The notes beneath the pieces were generated by a model. It was not told where the DNA came from. It did no database searches and was given only the letters and a program-made list of their open reading frames with translations. The position numbers were made by a program, and so were the translations under genes. Shown here piece after piece: positions 29,179-39,200 of a stretch of DNA of 64,000 nucleotides (position 1 is its first letter; each line of letters opens with the position of its first letter). The stretch spans positions 30,152-94,151 of the forward strand of contig CANGHW010000007.1 in assembly GCA_947453695.1 (NCBI GenBank). The letters are read 5' to 3'. The stretch is from Opitutia bacterium. Lineage in GTDB: Bacteria > Verrucomicrobiota > Verrucomicrobiia > Opitutales > Opitutaceae.

Positions 29179-29466
29179 TCAGCGGGCGGCGCGACGTTTT
29201 TTGGCCGCGGGCGCCGCTTCGTAAGCTGCCTGATCCTCGGCGACGCGGAGCGCGGCGCGAGCCTCGTCGCCGGTGGCGTAGGGAGCGTTGGCGGCCTGGA
29301 GGGCGACGAACTGATCGAAGAACCCCGGAGTGGCTTTCTTGCGCAACACGACACTGCCCTTGCTGCCGAGTTCGACCTCGAGGACGGTGCCGGCCTCGAT
29401 CCCGAGCGCATGGCGGATCTCCTGCGGCAAGGTGAGCTGGCCTTTGCTGGTGACGGTGGTTTCCAT
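29179..29466 (-). CDS. vapB: AbrB/SpoVT-type antitoxin (VapB)
   Basis: A 95-aa antitoxin. The N-terminal swapped-hairpin AbrB DNA-binding domain (METTVTSKGQLTLPQEIRHA) spans about residues 1-45. The C-terminal part (about 50-95) is Ala-rich and charged, ends KKRRAAR, and should occlude the VapC active site. The start is the ATG at 29466, preceded by AAGGAT, one of the few Shine-Dalgarno-like motifs in the window. A 12-residue upstream extension is less likely. Autorepression of the cassette is expected for this family. Confidence 0.88.
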   Translation of the reverse strand: METTVTSKGQLTLPQEIRHALGIEAGTVLEVELGSKGSVVLRKKATPGFFDQFVALQAANAPYATGDEARAALRVAEDQAAYEAAPAAKKRRAAR

Positions 29467-29558
29467 ATCCTTACCGTGAAGTAAGGAGTAAGGATAAGGC
29501 AAGGGAGAAGCGGAGAACGCCGATCGGGCGGCGCCAGGCGCGCCGGCCCTTGGCGGAC

Positions 29559-31622
29559 TTACTTCGGCTCGACGCGCAGGATGCCCTTCATGAGGGCGGA
29601 GTGGCCGGGGAAGCTGCAGAGGTAATCGTAGTCGCCGGGTGCGGCGGGGGCGGTGAAGTAGATCGTGTCGCTGCCTTCGGGGAGCACGAGGGCGGTGTGG
29701 AAGAGCACGTCGGCGCTGTCGGGGACGTAGTTCTTGGCGGCCCCGTCGACTCCGAGGGCGAGGGCGGCGGCGCCGACGGATTCACCCTTGCCGGGAGCGG
29801 CGAGGACGAAGTTGTGCAGCATGTCGTCGCTATTGCGGAACACGAGACGGATGCGGGAGCCGGCCTTTACGGTGAGCAGCGTCTGGTCGTATTTCAGGCC
29901 GGGCTGCGTGCCGAGGATGATGGTCTTGTCGCCGTCATCGCCGCCCCAGTCTGGGCCGGGACGCGTCGGATGCTTGGCGGTGTTGGCATTGGCGACGGCA
30001 GGGATGGGCGCGATGCAGAGCTCGGCTTCCTTGGGCTCGACGGGGATGATGCGCGCGCCATCGGGAAAGCGATTCAAGGTGTAGTAGCCGATATTGTGCA
30101 GCAGGGCTTCCCCGGTCTTGGCCGACTTCAGGCCGGCGGCCTTGATCTCGTGAATGTAGCCCTCGCGAAGACAGACGGTGGCGAGGCGGACGCTGAGGCC
30201 GTCCGCAGCGACGACGACCTTGCGGACGGGACAGCCGGCGCGGTTGGACGGGGCGCTGCCGTATTCTTTGTGCCAAAGGTAGGTGAAGCTGGAGACGCCG
30301 TAGCTTTCGGGCTTCTCGGCGGTGGCGCGATCAACGGGCTCGGTGAACGTGAGGACGAAACCGTCGGGCTGGGCCTTGATTTCTTTGATCTCAAAGGGCA
30401 TCTCGCCGGTCCAGACGAGGCGCTCGAGGCCGTTTTTCTTTGGGCCGAGGGAGCCCCAGCCGCGTTCGGTCTCGCCGGCAAAGAAGGAACCATCCTCGCC
30501 TTGCGCGAGGCGGATGATGCCGCAATCGAAACCGCTGCGGAACGAGTAGCTGGCGCCCTGCCAGACACCCTTCACCTTTTCGAGGGAGACGCGGACGATC
30601 TTGCTCTGGCCTTGGTCGGCGACGAAGAGCTGGCCGGCGAAGGGGCCGAATTTGCCGCCGCTGAGATCTTCCTGCATGCCGGCATTGGAGATGCCTTGGA
30701 TCGTGTGCGGGAGCCAGACCGCGGGGGGCTTCACGCCCGGGAGGCGCTTGGCGACTTCGAACATGGGTTCGTCGAAGCTCTTGATGTCGTCCTGCCGGAG
30801 CGAGACGGGTGAGCCGGGGAGTTTGCTCCACGCGAGTCCCGCGGGATGGCCGGTGAAATCGCCGCGCTCGAGGTGGGTGATTTTGCCGGAGCCGACCCAC
30901 TCGCCCTGATTGTCGGAGTAGAACCAGTCGCCGGATTGGGTGAGGATGAGGCCGCAAGGCGAGCGGAGGCCGGCGGCGATGGGGGTCATCTGGCCGTCGG
31001 GCGTGATGTCCATGAACCAGCCGCGCCACGGCACGGGGGCCTGGGTGGCGCCGCCGAAGGCGACATTGAGGGTGACGCGGAGATTGCCGTTGGGCGCGAG
31101 GACGGGGCCGAAGGCGTATTCGTGGTAGCTGCCAGAGATCGGAATTTTGGCGATGGTCTCGAACACATCGGCGCGGCCGTCGCCGTCGGTGTCTTCGAGG
31201 CGCGTGACCTCCTGGCGCTGGGCGATGTAGTAGCCCTTGCGGGGAGCGGGGGCGGCGACGATGCCGAGCGGCTCGTGGAGGCCGGAGGCGAAGAGGGTGA
31301 GCTTGGGCTTGGGCTCGGCCTCATAGGCGCCCTCGATGAGGTAGACCTCGCCGCGGCGCGAGGTGGCGAGCAGGCGTTTGCCGGGGAGCGGGAGAATGCC
31401 GCTGGTCTCGAGGACGTATTCGTCGGGGACGTTGAGCTGGATTTTCTTCCAGTATTTGTTTTCGCGCGTGACGAGTTCGTCGCTGGGCTTGGCGAAACGC
31501 TCGGCGGAGGACGGGTTGTTGGTCTGGGCGCGGACGGAGCCGGCGCCGAGGGCGAGCGCGAGCGAGGCAAACGTGGCCGACGCAGCGCGCGCGGAGAGCG
31601 GGGAGAGGGAAATGCGTTTCAT
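29559..31622 (-). CDS. Exported beta-propeller protein with C-terminal cupredoxin domain
   Basis: A 687-aa periplasmic protein. The signal peptide ends near residue 35 (SVRAQT). Residues about 60-520 form a propeller like PQQ/sorbosone-dehydrogenase or NHL proteins (ILPLPGKRLLATSRRGEVYL, ADQGQSKIVRVSLEKV, EDTDGDGRADVFET, which is a Ca-loop pattern). The last about 125 residues are an azurin/plastocyanin-like copper domain with ligands H (DDMLHNFVLA) and C, H and M (YLCSFPGHSALMKG). This suggests periplasmic oxidation with copper-mediated electron transfer, but no catalytic residue was identified. The start is 7 bp after the DUF1080/PA14 stop, so the two form an operon. Confidence 0.82.
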   Translation of the reverse strand: MKRISLSPLSARAASATFASLALALGAGSVRAQTNNPSSAERFAKPSDELVTRENKYWKKIQLNVPDEYVLETSGILPLPGKRLLATSRRGEVYLIEGAYEAEPKPKLTLFASGLHEPLGIVAAPAPRKGYYIAQRQEVTRLEDTDGDGRADVFETIAKIPISGSYHEYAFGPVLAPNGNLRVTLNVAFGGATQAPVPWRGWFMDITPDGQMTPIAAGLRSPCGLILTQSGDWFYSDNQGEWVGSGKITHLERGDFTGHPAGLAWSKLPGSPVSLRQDDIKSFDEPMFEVAKRLPGVKPPAVWLPHTIQGISNAGMQEDLSGGKFGPFAGQLFVADQGQSKIVRVSLEKVKGVWQGASYSFRSGFDCGIIRLAQGEDGSFFAGETERGWGSLGPKKNGLERLVWTGEMPFEIKEIKAQPDGFVLTFTEPVDRATAEKPESYGVSSFTYLWHKEYGSAPSNRAGCPVRKVVVAADGLSVRLATVCLREGYIHEIKAAGLKSAKTGEALLHNIGYYTLNRFPDGARIIPVEPKEAELCIAPIPAVANANTAKHPTRPGPDWGGDDGDKTIILGTQPGLKYDQTLLTVKAGSRIRLVFRNSDDMLHNFVLAAPGKGESVGAAALALGVDGAAKNYVPDSADVLFHTALVLPEGSDTIYFTAPAAPGDYDYLCSFPGHSALMKGILRVEPK

Positions 31623-31629
31623 GACGGCG

Positions 31630-33534
31630 TTACCAGACGAGCGAGTAGGAGAGGGGGGCTTCGAGGGTGGAGCGCGCGAGGCGGACGACGAGGAGCTGTT
31701 TGTCGCCGACGGTGCGGATCGTGGGCTGTTGCGCGGCGCCGGCGGGCCAGTCGATGTAGTATTCGCGGTCACCGATGATCCAGCCCTTGCCGCCGGGTTG
31801 CGGCGTGATGGAGCCGGCCTCGGCGAGGAGGACCTGCGTCTCCCACGACGGCAGTGAACCCTTGAACTCGAGGCGACGCTCGAGTCCGCGGCCCTCGACT
31901 GACGGGGCGAGGCGGTCGCGGATGGAGAGGTCGGAGAGCTTGGAAAGGAAGACGGGGAGACCGTCGGCTTCGAGGATGTAGCCCTGCGAGGACTGCATGG
32001 CATCGGCGGCTTCGGGCCAGCCGGCGGTCTTGGGGTTGTCGATGAACGCCACGGTCGGTTTGGAGTTGAGCGTGAGGGACGGGCCAGTGGGTTTGGCGAG
32101 CTGGGGTTCGCCGCGGCTCTCCCACATTTCGACGGTGTCGAGCCACGCGCCACGCCAGACGCGGAGGACGGAGCCGGTCTCGAGATCGTAGGCGAAGTGC
32201 TGGCCGGCGGGTGTGCCGACGCTAGTGGCGTAGAGGCGCTTTTTGGGGTCGAACGGCACGAATCCGCGCTGCATGCGCACGCGGCCGTCGGTGGGCTCGA
32301 GGAGAATCGTCTTCGCGTTAGCGGAAGCGCCGCGCGGGCCGCTGGAGGTCGAGTTGGCCGAGGTGCCTAGTGCCTGCAGAGCTAGGCCGGGACCCTCGGC
32401 GATGATTTCGAGGGAGGGGCGGTTGTTACCGTTGTGGACATAGTCCAAGCGGAGGGCGTGCTCGCCGGCGGTGAGGGAAATCTTGCCGGCCTGGCCGCCG
32501 CGTTCGAGGGAGGTGATCACGGGGCGGTCATCAACCAAGAGGCGAACCTGGCCGGTCGTCTCCGGAGTGAAGGCGTATTCGCCGGCGCGAGGGGCGACGA
32601 GCGAGCCGGTGAGGACGAGGGCGAACTTGCCGTTCTTCTCGACGGCGGCGTGCGAGAAACGCGCGGGTGTGCCGGTGGAAGTGGGTTTCTTTTTGTCGTA
32701 GTCGCCGATCTTGCCGAACGCGCCCGCGTGGAGCTCGTAACCGAGCTTCTCGATGGCGAGGCGGGCGTCGGGTTCGAAGCGCTTGTAGGCGATACGACGC
32801 AGAGCGACGGAACCGTGGTCGCCCTGAATCATGAGCGGACCGAGCGGTTTTTCGTCATCGGCGAGGGAGGAGCGGGTAGGACCGGTGGCCTCAATGTTTT
32901 CGTGAATCGTGAAGCCGTTGAGCACGACCTTGGCGAAGCGGGCGTTCTTGGTTTTCTTGCCCGCGGCGTCGAAGCGGGGGGCTTGAAACTCGATGTGGAG
33001 TTTTTGCCAGAGGCCGGGCGCGCGGGAGGCGTTGGCGCGGGGGGCGATGCCGTCGAAACTCTCCTTGCCGGCGCCGCGCGCACTGTCCCAGCGGGCATAG
33101 AGACCGCCGCAGTCGGCGGGGGTGGGCGTCTTTACGCCCCAGCTGTCGAAGAGTTGGATCTCGTAGCGGCCTTGTAGGTAGACGCCGGAGTTGGAGCCAG
33201 GCGCGAGGAGAAATTCGAGGTCGAGCTCGAGGTCACCGTGTTCCCAGGCGGTGACGAGATGGCCGCGGGTGTCGGGCGTGGTGCCGGGGTTGCAGACGAG
33301 GACGCCGAAGCCGGGCGTGGCGACGAGAGCCTTGTCGCGGCGCGGATCGCCGGCGAGGCCACCAGCGAGCTGCCAGTTGGATTGCGTCGCGGCGAAGCCG
33401 GCGAGCGAGTCGAGCGTGACGCGTTCGGGCGCGAGGAGCGACTGGGCCCGGGCGGTGGCGACGAGCGAGGCGAGCGCTGCCGAAGCGGCGAGAGCGCGTG
33501 CGAGCACGCGGAGGGAAGGGAGCAGGGGAGGCAT
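31630..33534 (-). CDS. DUF1080 (3-keto-disaccharide hydrolase-like) plus PA14 domain protein
   Basis: A 634-aa exported protein. The signal peptide ends near residue 30 (VATARAQ). A DUF1080/LamG-like jelly-roll domain spans about 50-240 (GHLVTAWEHGDLELDLEFLL, GSNSGVYLQGRYEIQLFDSWG, GLWQKLHIEFQAPRFD, PLMIQGDHGSVALRRIAYK). A PA14-like carbohydrate-binding domain is at about 270-380 (GEYAFTPETTGQVRLLVDD). The C-terminal part is beta-rich and unnamed. DUF1080 members include hydrolases acting on 3-keto-glycosides. The start at 33534 (MPPLLPSLRVLARALAAS) is chosen for its signal peptide. It is first in an operon with the propeller-cupredoxin gene. Confidence 0.85.
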   Translation of the reverse strand: MPPLLPSLRVLARALAASAALASLVATARAQSLLAPERVTLDSLAGFAATQSNWQLAGGLAGDPRRDKALVATPGFGVLVCNPGTTPDTRGHLVTAWEHGDLELDLEFLLAPGSNSGVYLQGRYEIQLFDSWGVKTPTPADCGGLYARWDSARGAGKESFDGIAPRANASRAPGLWQKLHIEFQAPRFDAAGKKTKNARFAKVVLNGFTIHENIEATGPTRSSLADDEKPLGPLMIQGDHGSVALRRIAYKRFEPDARLAIEKLGYELHAGAFGKIGDYDKKKPTSTGTPARFSHAAVEKNGKFALVLTGSLVAPRAGEYAFTPETTGQVRLLVDDRPVITSLERGGQAGKISLTAGEHALRLDYVHNGNNRPSLEIIAEGPGLALQALGTSANSTSSGPRGASANAKTILLEPTDGRVRMQRGFVPFDPKKRLYATSVGTPAGQHFAYDLETGSVLRVWRGAWLDTVEMWESRGEPQLAKPTGPSLTLNSKPTVAFIDNPKTAGWPEAADAMQSSQGYILEADGLPVFLSKLSDLSIRDRLAPSVEGRGLERRLEFKGSLPSWETQVLLAEAGSITPQPGGKGWIIGDREYYIDWPAGAAQQPTIRTVGDKQLLVVRLARSTLEAPLSYSLVW

Positions 33535-33695
33535 AACGGAAAGCGAAGGCGGGGACGTTCGGGGCGTGGGGCGGCGGGCGCAAACCGGAATATGTGTCAT
33601 TGTTACAGTTCGTAACGTCGCCGGGGGCGGTGCGTCATGCCGGGAGACGTGCGACTCACGGACGAGCGGACTTCGCCGGTCGGCCCTTCTCCCCC
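33535..33695. promoter_or_regulatory. Divergent promoter region between DUF1080 operon and glycoside hydrolase
   Basis: 161 bp separates two divergent starts. It contains the inverted repeat GTTAC-agttc-GTAAC (33602-33616) next to a locally A/T-rich patch (GGAATATGTGTCATTG, 33585-33601). A shared operator for the two divergent transcripts is plausible. No convincing -35/-10 pair could be fixed. Confidence 0.35.
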
Positions 33696-35087
33696 ATGAA
33701 AATCCCTCTCCTTCGATTTGCTCTGCTATTGGTGTCGCCCGCGCTCCTGCCGGCCACCACCCTCGTGGAGGTCGCGGCCAAACCGGCTGGTCCGTGGAAA
33801 ACGCAGGAGACGCGCACGCTCGACGATCTGCCGGCGGCGGTCGCGGCCAAAACCGATGCGGCGCTCGATCGGTATGGCGGCCGGACAGACCGCCGCGGAA
33901 AGGCGACGGGTTTCTTTCACGTCGAGCAGATCGGCGGCCGCTGGTGGTTGATTGATCCGGATGGCGGGTGCTTCGTGCACAAAGGCGTGGTGTCGGTCGC
34001 GCCGCTGCGCACGCCCGGGGCGCAGGCGATTTTTAAAGTTAAGTATGGCAGTGACGAAGCTTGGGCGGCGCAGACCATGTCGCTCCTGCAGGACCACGGG
34101 TTCAATGGCACCGGCGCTTGGTCGGACACCACCAAGCTCCGTGCCGCGCCGCAGCCGCCGGCCTACACTCTGATCTGGAATTTCATGAGCGCCTACGGAA
34201 AGAAGCGCGGCGGCACATTTCAGCAGCCGGGCCACACCGGCTATCCGAAGGACTGCATTTTTGTGTTCGATCCGGAGTTTGAGGCGTTCTGCCACGAACA
34301 CGCGCAGCAACTTGCCGCCACCAAGGATGACCCACGCTTGCTCGGGCATTTCACGGACAACGAACTGCCGTTTAAGCGGGAGGCGCTGGCCAACTACCTG
34401 ACTTTCCCTGTTGCCGATCCCGGTCACCAGGCGGCACTGCAATGGCTGCGCGCGCGTCATGGCGCCGCGGCGACGGCGGGCGATATCACCGAGCAGGACA
34501 AGCAGGACTTCCTCGGTGTGGTGGTCGGGCGCTATTTCGAGATCGTGACGCGGGCGATCCGCCGCGTGGACCCGCAGCACCTCGTGCTCGGCTCGCGGCT
34601 GCACGGCGCGGCGCTGCGTTTCCCGGAAGTTTTCAAGGCCGCCGGCGTTCATCTCGATGTCGTCGCGGTTAACTACTACAACGCCTGGACTCCCGTGCCC
34701 GAGCGCATGGCGATGTGGGCGGCGGAGAGCGGGAAACCCTTTATCATCACCGAGTGGTATGCGAAGGGCATGGATTCCGGGATGGCGAACACCACCGGGG
34801 CAGGCTGGACGGTGAAGACCCAGGCCGACCGCGGACGGTTCTACGAAAACTTCACGCTGGGTCTGCTGCAGTCGCGCGCGTGCGTCGGCTGGCACTGGTT
34901 CAAATACGCGGACAACGACCCCTCCGACGCGAAGGCGGATCCCTCCAACACCGACTCCAACAAGGGCATCGTGAACAACCGCTACGCGCCCTTTCCGCCG
35001 CTCCTCGCCGCGATGAAGCGGATCAATGAGCGCGCGTATGGAATCATCGATCATTTCGACGGCGCTACTTCGGGGGCCAATCCGTAG
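33696..35087 (+). CDS. Agarase-like glycoside hydrolase (TIM-barrel)
   Basis: A 463-aa exported protein with a signal peptide (MKIPLLRFALLLVSPALLPA). The start of the barrel reads ATGFFHVEQIGGRWWLIDPD, which resembles beta-agarases of the GH50-like group. The likely acid/base glutamate is in LGHFTDNELPFK and the likely nucleophile in FIITEWYAKGMDSG. Other conserved-looking parts are LQDHGFNGTGAWSD, DVVAVNYYNAW and CVGWHWFKYADND. The enzyme would cut beta-linked polysaccharides such as algal or related glycans, and the precise family and substrate need a search. The ATG at 33696 is chosen for the signal peptide. Confidence 0.8.
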   Translation: MKIPLLRFALLLVSPALLPATTLVEVAAKPAGPWKTQETRTLDDLPAAVAAKTDAALDRYGGRTDRRGKATGFFHVEQIGGRWWLIDPDGGCFVHKGVVSVAPLRTPGAQAIFKVKYGSDEAWAAQTMSLLQDHGFNGTGAWSDTTKLRAAPQPPAYTLIWNFMSAYGKKRGGTFQQPGHTGYPKDCIFVFDPEFEAFCHEHAQQLAATKDDPRLLGHFTDNELPFKREALANYLTFPVADPGHQAALQWLRARHGAAATAGDITEQDKQDFLGVVVGRYFEIVTRAIRRVDPQHLVLGSRLHGAALRFPEVFKAAGVHLDVVAVNYYNAWTPVPERMAMWAAESGKPFIITEWYAKGMDSGMANTTGAGWTVKTQADRGRFYENFTLGLLQSRACVGWHWFKYADNDPSDAKADPSNTDSNKGIVNNRYAPFPPLLAAMKRINERAYGIIDHFDGATSGANP

Positions 35088-35130
35088 TCGCCGCGTTCGG
35101 TTCGATTCTCTGCCTCACTTCTCCCGCTCC

Positions 35131-36075
35131 ATGCCTCACCTGTTCTCCTGCGTTTTCCGTCCCATCATCTTCCTGTGCGGCGCCGTGCTCGTGACCGCGA
35201 CGCTCGGCGCGGCCGAACCGGCGCCCGAGGCCCGGGTGCTCACCGACGTGACGTATCTCGCACCCGACCGAAAAGAGAAACTCGACGTCTACCTCCCTTC
35301 GCCGCCGCCCGCAGGAAAACTCTCGCCTGCGGTGGTGTGGATTCATGGCGGCGGCTGGAGCGGTGGCACCAAAAACGAGGCACGCGCGAAAAACGTCGGC
35401 GGCACCCTGGCGTCCGCCGGCTACGTGGTGGTGAGTATCGACTATCGCCTCGGGCCCGGCTCGTGGCCGACCAATCTGCAGGACTGCAAAAACGCTGTGC
35501 GCTTCCTCCGCGCGCATGCCGCCGAGTATCACCTCGATCCCCGGCGCATCGCCGTCGCCGGCGGATCCGCCGGTGGTCATCTCGCCCTGATGGTGGCGCT
35601 GACGGCTGGTGTGGCCGAGCTAGAGCCGACCAGTGTGGCCACGCCCTATCCGAAGTTCACGAGCGAAGTCACCTGTGTGGCGAATTTCTACGGCATCACC
35701 GATATCCTCACGCGACAGGAGACTGACAAGAGCGGCCGGCCCACCGGACGCCGCGCGGCGTCAGCCAACACCCTGGCGCTCTTCGGTGCGACCTCCGAGG
35801 CGGACCCGGTGTGGCGCGCGGCATCGCCCGTGACCTACGTTGCGAAGACCAGCGTGCCGATGCTCACCCTGCACGGCCGGGCCGATACGACCGTGGACTA
35901 CGGCCAGGCCGAGGAACTCGACCGCGTCGCGCGCGAACGCGGGGCCGCGCACGAATTGATCCTTCTCGACGGCGTGGGGCACACCTTCGACCTCAAGGTC
36001 TGGAACAAGAAACCGCTGCCGCGCGACTTGCGGCCCGTGTTGTTGGACTTCCTCGCCAAGCACAACGGCGGCTGA
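35131..36075 (+). CDS. Exported alpha/beta hydrolase (BD-FAE-like esterase)
   Basis: A 314-aa alpha/beta hydrolase with signal peptide (MPHLFSCVFRPIIFLCGAVL). The oxyanion motif is HGGGWSGG, the nucleophile elbow is GGSAGG with S146, and the later acid and histidine are in LHGRADTTVDYG and DGVGHTFD. This layout matches BD-FAE/feruloyl-esterase-like and other carbohydrate deacylases. It follows the glycoside hydrolase by 43 bp, so removal of acyl groups from the same glycan is a reasonable inference. The start at 35131 is chosen because upstream in-frame codons overlap the glycoside hydrolase. Confidence 0.88.
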   Translation: MPHLFSCVFRPIIFLCGAVLVTATLGAAEPAPEARVLTDVTYLAPDRKEKLDVYLPSPPPAGKLSPAVVWIHGGGWSGGTKNEARAKNVGGTLASAGYVVVSIDYRLGPGSWPTNLQDCKNAVRFLRAHAAEYHLDPRRIAVAGGSAGGHLALMVALTAGVAELEPTSVATPYPKFTSEVTCVANFYGITDILTRQETDKSGRPTGRRAASANTLALFGATSEADPVWRAASPVTYVAKTSVPMLTLHGRADTTVDYGQAEELDRVARERGAAHELILLDGVGHTFDLKVWNKKPLPRDLRPVLLDFLAKHNGG

Positions 36076-36215
36076 GCTGGCCCGCCACACCAAGTCTCGC
36101 CGCGGTGCCCCTTCGAGGTCGCGGTTTGACTCAGCGCAGACCCTATTGAACGTGCTTCCACTCCCCTCGGCTTGTTCTCCGTGCACCCCGCCGGCACTGG
36201 CCACTCTTTCCCACC

Positions 36216-39200
36216 ATGACGAACCCCACCCGTGAATCCGGGCGCGCCCGCGCCGTTGCGTTGCTATTGCCCCTGCTCGCTGGCGCCCTCGCTGCCCAGA
36301 CGGTGCCATCTGCCCCACCCGCCGCCGAGGACGATGCCGTGAAACTCACGCCCTTCGCCGTCAGCAGCGACCGCGACACTGGCTTCGCCGCCGCCAGTTC
36401 TCTTGCCGGCGGCCGGCTCGCGAGCGACCTTCGTGATACGCCCGCAGCCTTTTCGGTGATCAACCGCGAGTTTATCGACGCGCTCAATCTCACCGATCTC
36501 CAGTCCGCCGCCAACTGGGCGACCGGCTCCACGTTTCAGTCGGACATCGGCACCTTCAACTTCACGACCTTCACAGTGCGCTACAACACCCGTGGTGTCA
36601 GCGCCGGCCAGCAGCTGCGGAATTTTTTCCCGGTGAACGGTGACAACGACAGCTACGCGCTTGAGCGTTACGATTTCGGCCGCGGCGCCAACTCCATCGT
36701 CTTCGGCAACGGCAGTCTCGGCGGCGTGAGTTCCTCGAGCACGAAACGCGCACGCACGGACCGCGCGTTCCAGGACGTGAAACTCACGGCGGGGTCGTTC
36801 AGCCTCATGCGCGCGACGATCGACGTGAACCAACCCGTCAACGACAAGGTCGCGCTCCGCGTCGCCGGCGTCGCCCAGCACGGCCTCGGCTGGCGCGAAA
36901 AGGAATTCGAGAAGCGCAAAGGCGTCTTCGCCACGACGACGGTGCGGCCCTTCAAGAACACCGTGGTCCGCCTCGAAGGCGAGGCGATCAACCGCGAGAT
37001 CAACCAACCGATCAACAATCTCCAGGACCAGCTCTCCGGCTGGAACGGCATCACGACGTTTGCGACGCCCGCCGCCCTCAACGGCGCTTCCGCCGCCCAG
37101 ATCACCGCGCTCCAGGCGCAGGGCGTCGCGCGCCGCGGCGCGAACTATAATGTCTACGATCCCTATAACGGCTTCAACGCCATCAGCAGCTATACCAATG
37201 AACCAATCACCCTTGGTGGCGGCACGACGGCGACCACCCCGATCGCGGGATTCGTGTCCGGCAGCAATGCCGCGTTCGGTCTGACCAACACCAACCTCGT
37301 CTACGCGATGAACGTCCCGGACGAGCGCTTCGATATCCTCGAGTCGCGCTCCGGTTTCCGCCGCCCCTCGGAGCGATTCTCGATCAACCAGGACGGACCG
37401 CTCCTCGAAAGCACGTTTCGCGATGTGCAGCTAACCGTGGAGCAGAAGCTCGGCGACTTCTACGTCGAGCTCGCCGGCGACGTGAACAAGAACTCCAATT
37501 ATACCAACGGCGAACAGAACCGCGGCGCCAACGCCACCTACCTCGACCTCAACCGCGTGCTGCCGAATGGCGAGCCCAACGCCCACTACCTGCAGGCCTA
37601 CGGCGACGGCAATTTCTTCCGCGGCTTCCGGCATTACGACTACCACAATGTCCGCGCTGCCGTGGCGTGGAAGAAGGACACCCGCTTCGGCAATTTCGCG
37701 ATCAACACCATGGTCGGCGAAAACAAGAACCACTACACGCTCTCCTACCAGTGGCTCAGCCTCGCGCAGGGCACCGACACCCTCGCGTGGATCAACGGCA
37801 CCGCGGCCGATGTGAAGATCCGCCGCTATTGGAATGAAAAGAGCCGCCCGTTCGTTGACCTCGCTGGCAAGCCCATCCCCTACTACGACCCCAACACGCG
37901 CACCACGACGACGGTCACGCCGCGCTGGGTTATTGATCACACGCGCTTCGACGCGGAGTCCGTCAACGACACCAATTACCGCTACGGCCTCGCCGCGCTC
38001 AATGCGAAGTTCTGGAAAGATCGCATCATCTTCCTCGGCGCGGTCCGCCGTGATCGTTACCAATCCGGCTCGCAACAAATGGCGGTCAACGGCGACTACC
38101 CCACCGACCGCGATCCCCTGAAGCCGCTCTTCAAGCCGCAGGCGCCGGATGATTGGGATTCGCTCACTTACGTGCCGGTCGACGCCCAAGGCCGCGCCCT
38201 GCCGGCCGCGCCGGCGATCACACGCCCGCGGCTCACCGGTGGCGTGCGCGATCCGCGCTACACGCAGTATCGTTTCCAGGACGACTTCAACGCCCCCGTG
38301 CTCAGCGGCTACGTAAACACAAAATCCGTCGGCACCGTTGTGCACCTGCTCGATTGGCTCAGCCCCTCGGTCAACTACGCCGAGAGCTTCAACCCCCAGA
38401 AGGCCTACGCACTCCTGCAGGGCGGCGGCATCATCCAGCCGACCATTTCCACGGGCTGGAACTACAGCACCCGCTTCGAGTTCTTCCAGCGCAAGCTCGA
38501 CGTGAACCTCACCTACTACACGAGCGAGGAGATCAATAATCCGTTCACCGTCTCGGGCTTTCCGTTCAACACCCTTCTGGAAGCGACACCCATCGGCAGC
38601 ACCGCCGATCTCAACAAGCGTGGCGTGCCGCGCTTCATCAGCGGTAGCGATCTGCAGGACCGCATCGCCAGCGGCTACGAAGCGGAAATCACCGTCAATG
38701 TGATCAAGGGCCTCCGCCTCACCGGCAGCGTTTCCCTCCCCAAGGTTTACGGCGCCAACGCCTACCAGCTCACGCGCGCCTACGTGGAGAAGAACCGCGA
38801 AAACTTTAAGCTCATCGTGCAGGACGTGGGCGGAAAGGTGGACGCCAACAACGTCGCCACCGTCGATCCCACGATCCCGGCCAACCAGCTCTCGCCCGAC
38901 ACCAACACCGCCGTCGCGGCCTACAACACGATCTTCACGGCCTACAACAATCTGAACATCGCCCGCACGACCGGCACGAACCAGCCGCTCTACAAACTCT
39001 TCGGCGACTACACCGTGCAGGAGGGCAAGGCCAAGGGCCTCCGCCTCGGCCTCGGCGTGCAATACCGCGGCCGCGAAGTCCTCGGCAACCGCGGCGCCGA
39101 CACCATCGTCGATCCGGCCAATCCGACTCGCGCCATCGACGATCCGTCCCGCAGCATCCTGACGCCGCTGATGTCGCCGAAGGGCGACGCCACCGTCACG

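Noticed and set aside
37431..39062. A 543-codon open frame antisense to the second TonB receptor
   Set aside because: Val/Gly/Glu-rich composition, no family likeness, and fully inside a gene with conserved receptor features.
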